Origin: Gallionellaceae bacterium
Lineage (GTDB): Bacteria; Pseudomonadota; Gammaproteobacteria; Burkholderiales; Gallionellaceae
Reading direction: 5' to 3'
Assembly (NCBI GenBank): GCA_021731185.1
Contig: JAKFXW010000251.1
Span: 1 to 7,238, forward strand
Length of the DNA stretch: 7,238 bases
Shown: in pieces, positions 5,453 through 7,238 of the stretch
Layout of the letters: each line of letters opens with the position of its first letter
Numbering within the stretch: the first letter of the stretch is position 1
Translations under genes and position numbers: made by a program
The notes under the pieces: generated by a model
Seen by the model: only the letters and a program-made list of their open reading frames with translations
What the model was told of the DNA's origin: nothing
Databases searched by the model: none

Positions 5453-5908
5453 ATGAGCGACCTCGAAAAAATCCTATGGACCTCTGCGTCCACCATCCTT
5501 GGTGGCGTCATTCTGTTCGTGATTGGACAACTCCTATCCAAGTTTCTGATCGAGCCTATCCAGGAACTTAGAAAGGCTATTGGCGAAGTGCGATTTAATC
5601 TTGCTTATTACGCGCCCATAATTCACACGCCCATTTCACGCGACAAAGAGCGATCCGACAAGGTTTACGACGCGATCATGAGAAATTCGTGTGACCTGTT
5701 GACCAAAGCCGACGCGATTCCTTTCTATAGATTCCTGCCCCAGAAATTTGTCTTACCCATTAAGAACATTGACAGAGCCGCTGTTGATCTGCGCGGCCTC
5801 ACAACGTACTTGCATGAAACAGGTGAAACGGCCGCTTCTCACATCGAAGAGGTCAATAGGCGGGTCAAAAGCATCGAACGACAACTTCAACTACGGCCTC
5901 TTGAGTGA
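5453..5908 (+). CDS. Single-pass membrane protein of unknown function
   Basis: I do not recognise a characterised family. From ATG 5453 the protein has 151 residues: MSDLEKIL, one hydrophobic helix (about residues 8-29, WTSASTILGGVILFVIGQLL), then a cytoplasm-sized soluble part rich in charged residues and ending in a likely coiled helix (HIEEVNRRVKSIERQLQL). The FIGQ/KFLIEPIQELRKAIGEV segment just after the helix recalls small, widespread one-TM proteins found on accessory DNA. A TTG at 5438 would add five residues, but it lies inside the GTTGGGC core box; ATG with GGGCG about 8 bases upstream is the better choice, though the site is weak. The gene is bracketed by complementary GTTGGGC and GCCCAAC boxes, so it may be an integron-type cassette. 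An effector or immunity role cannot be supported. Confidence 0.8.
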   Translation: MSDLEKILWTSASTILGGVILFVIGQLLSKFLIEPIQELRKAIGEVRFNLAYYAPIIHTPISRDKERSDKVYDAIMRNSCDLLTKADAIPFYRFLPQKFVLPIKNIDRAAVDLRGLTTYLHETGETAASHIEEVNRRVKSIERQLQLRPLE

Positions 5909-5918
5909 ACCAATTGCC

Positions 5919-5978
5919 GCCCAACCCTGCGGTCAACCGGACACCGTCCTACTACCCAACCAAGAGATACCGTTGCCA
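5919..5978 (+). other. Candidate attC-like site after the one-TM gene
   Basis: R'' box GCCCAAC (5919-5925) fits RYYYAAC and is complementary to GTTGGGC at 5437. After five bases, GGTCAACCGGAC (5931-5942) can pair with GTCCTACTACC (5946-5956): eight of eleven pairs with one extrahelical C and a three-base loop, the asymmetry seen in attC L''/L' arms. The next GTT (5972) would be the R' but reads GTTGCCA, off consensus. The site is therefore degenerate or misjudged. Confidence 0.35.
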
Positions 5979-6128
5979 CGACTTCCGAAGGCTGAATATT
6001 AAGAAGCCATATCGTATCGCCCTGCCGGAGTTCGCCACGTGATTGTCCACGAATCAAGTCAATTCATAAGGCTTTGCCGTGCAGGCTGGTGAATTCAAAT
6101 ATTAGACGATTCCCAAAGGATATCAAGC
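5979..6128 (+). other. Non-coding gap before the GGDEF gene
   Basis: No gene was recognised. TTCAAAT-ATTAGAC (6094-6107) resembles the right end of an attC site (TTCAA plus TTRRRY) except that A replaces the invariant G; no matching left half was found. AAAGGA (6115-6120), 8 bases before the ATG, is a good ribosome binding site. I see no convincing promoter. Confidence 0.4.
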
Positions 6129-7007
6129 ATGCTTATCGAATCAGACAAATGGATTTCCACTCAACCACGAGGTCGAAAGATGGCGATCTCGTTTTTACTC
6201 GTCGCAGTTATCGGTATGGCGGATCACCTAACTGGCTATGAAATTTCATTTTCCATTTTCTACATCATACCTGTATTATTTTCTGCGTGGTATTTAGGAA
6301 AGAAGTTCGGGTATCTTGTATCTATTCTCTCGGCCGTGACTTGGCTAGGAGTCGACTACACTACTGGTCATATATACAGCCATATAGCCTTCCCTTTTTG
6401 GAACGCATTTGTTCGCCTTGGCATTTTTTTAATCGTCGTAGCTCTACTTGGCCGTCTTATGGATTCCCTCGAATATCAGGCATCACTGGCTGAACTTGAT
6501 GGGCTTACAGGCATTCTCAATGCTCGGACATTCAAAAGCAGATGTGATACCCATTTCTTTCTATCCATCCGCAATAAACGCCCAGTGACTATGGCTTATA
6601 TGGATCTAGATGGTTTCAAAGGTGTTAACGACTCCCTTGGCCATAGTATTGGTGACCAAGTACTAAAAGCTGTTGCCGATGCTCTTAGTAAACGGCTTCG
6701 TGCTTCAGATGTTTGCGCTCGCCTTGATGGGGATGAGTTTTCTATTCTGCTTCCAGAAACAAGCTATTCTGGCGCTCAAATCTATTTCACGAAGCTTCAT
6801 TTGGATCTTATTGAACTTGCTAAATCTAATAATTGGCCCATAGGGTTCAGTATTGGTGTTGTCGTCTTTCAAACACCCATCATCAGTCCTGACCAAGCGA
6901 TTCAAATAGCTGACGCATTAATGTACCAAGTAAAACAATCGGGTAAAAATTCTGTACGCTTTTTTGAGTATGATGCCAATTCTGATGCCAGTTCCCGACT
7001 CACCTAA
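6129..7007 (+). CDS. Membrane-bound GGDEF protein (putative diguanylate cyclase, DGDEF variant)
   Basis: The 292-residue protein has four predicted membrane helices at about 18-33, 38-56, 58-76 and 88-109, with the phrases GYEISFSIFYIIPVLFSAWY and FWNAFVRLGIFLIV. A GGDEF domain follows (about 115-285). The domain shows LDGLTGILNARTF (123-135), the metal-binding MDLDGFKGVNDSLGH (158-172; D159) and SIGVVVF (241-247). The signature motif is D200-G201-D202-E203-F204, so the first glycine of GGDEF is Asp. The catalytic D/E pair is intact, and RASD (191-194), five residues before the motif, is a complete RxxD inhibitory site. Such enzymes make cyclic di-GMP from two GTP; whether this variant is active is uncertain. 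The start is set by AAAGGA at 6115-6120. The stop lies within the R'' box of an attC-like site, as in integron cassettes. Confidence 0.9.
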   Translation: MLIESDKWISTQPRGRKMAISFLLVAVIGMADHLTGYEISFSIFYIIPVLFSAWYLGKKFGYLVSILSAVTWLGVDYTTGHIYSHIAFPFWNAFVRLGIFLIVVALLGRLMDSLEYQASLAELDGLTGILNARTFKSRCDTHFFLSIRNKRPVTMAYMDLDGFKGVNDSLGHSIGDQVLKAVADALSKRLRASDVCARLDGDEFSILLPETSYSGAQIYFTKLHLDLIELAKSNNWPIGFSIGVVVFQTPIISPDQAIQIADALMYQVKQSGKNSVRFFEYDANSDASSRLT

Positions 7008-7062
7008 CCCCTCATTCAAGCGAACCCGACCACATCGGGCTGTTTAACTTTTTTCGTAAGGC
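7002..7062 (+). other. attC-like integron recombination site (61 bp)
   Basis: R'' is ACCTAAC (7002-7008, fits RYYYAAC) and contains the GGDEF stop codon. After CCCTC, the L'' arm TTCAAGC (7015-7021) pairs with the L' arm GTTTAA (7042-7047), leaving one extrahelical C exactly as in the classic TTCAAGC/GCTTAA arms of aadA-type attC sites. The centre is a perfect CCCGA-CCACA-TCGGG hairpin (7025-7039). R' is GTAAGGC (7056-7062), one base off GTTRRRY at the crossover-proximal T and pairing with R'' at five of seven positions. Length (61) and arm spacing match short attC sites. The stem and T-run could alternatively act as a terminator, but the T-run begins nine bases after the stem. Confidence 0.6.
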
Positions 7063-7070
7063 GGCACACT

Positions 7071-7238
7071 ATGGCGTTTGATCCTGGGTTAGCGCAAAGA
7101 ATTAGGGAATTTTTGTCAGATCGACAGGGAATCATCGAGCGACGAATGTTTGGCGGACTCGCATTCACGAGCTACGGACACATGTTTGTCGGTGTGCAAG
7201 ATGCGATGCTTATGGTTCGTGTTGGCCCGGATCGATAT
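7071..7238 (+). CDS. TfoX N-terminal domain protein (5' part, cut by window edge)
   Basis: The 56 codons present read MAFDPGLAQRIREFLSDRQG, then MFGGLAF (residues 26-32), GHMFVGV and MLMVRVGPDRY, the standard opening of small TfoX N-terminal-domain proteins. Full-length Sxy/TfoX regulates competence, but single-domain members like this family type are mostly of unknown role; I do not assign competence regulation. AAGG at 7058-7061, 9 bases before the ATG, is the likely ribosome binding site and lies inside the R' box of the attC-like site. The gene starts only eight bases after that box, as expected for the first gene of the next cassette. The C-terminus is not in the window. Confidence 0.88.
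   Translation, partial: MAFDPGLAQRIREFLSDRQGIIERRMFGGLAFTSYGHMFVGVQDAMLMVRVGPDRY

Noticed and set aside
7025..7054. Rho-independent terminator after the GGDEF gene
   Set aside because: The CCCGA/TCGGG stem is only five base pairs and the T-run starts nine bases later; the attC-like layout explains the same bases better.

Overview
The window looks like a piece of a betaproteobacterial chromosome, probably Nitrosomonadales/Gallionellaceae-like. This is inferred from the gene families (APH-type ThrB, DUF2782 lipoprotein-sized protein, LOG protein and polA side by side) and the moderate GC content. No species can be named from sequence alone. It divides into a conserved housekeeping half (1-4344) and a mosaic accessory half (4345-7238).

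Housekeeping half. On the minus strand, a tight set runs from a LOG-family Rossmann protein (654-1370) through a secreted DUF2782 protein (290-634) to homoserine kinase ThrB (277 to the left edge), with gaps of 19 and 12 bases. Divergent to it, across a 175-base AT-rich gap, is a full-length DNA polymerase I with all three catalytic domains intact. Two small oddities sit here. A 22-base repeat is embedded in frame in thrB. The polA start is tandemly duplicated, so a six-codon mini-ORF overlaps the polA start by ATGA.

Accessory half. Just after the polA stop lies a palindromic MITE-like element (4345-4516). Next comes a two-gene, toxin-antitoxin-like module (DUF4258-like plus DUF2283) with its own strong promoter, a predicted leaderless GTG start and an inverted repeat over the -35 box. 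After the module, the last 14 codons of polA and the same palindromic element recur (5088-5279). The module is therefore flanked by direct copies of the polA 3' end, as if it had arrived by recombination there.

Further right are a one-TM protein of unknown function (5453-5908), a four-TM GGDEF protein (6129-7007) and the start of a TfoX N-terminal-domain protein (7071 to the right edge). The GGDEF stop codon lies within the R'' box of a 61-base site with the layout of an integron attC recombination site (7002-7062). Complementary GTTGGGC/GCCCAAC boxes bracket the one-TM gene. This stretch is best read as a decayed integron-type gene-cassette array without a visible integrase, although some core bases deviate.

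No tRNA, rRNA or CRISPR array was seen.
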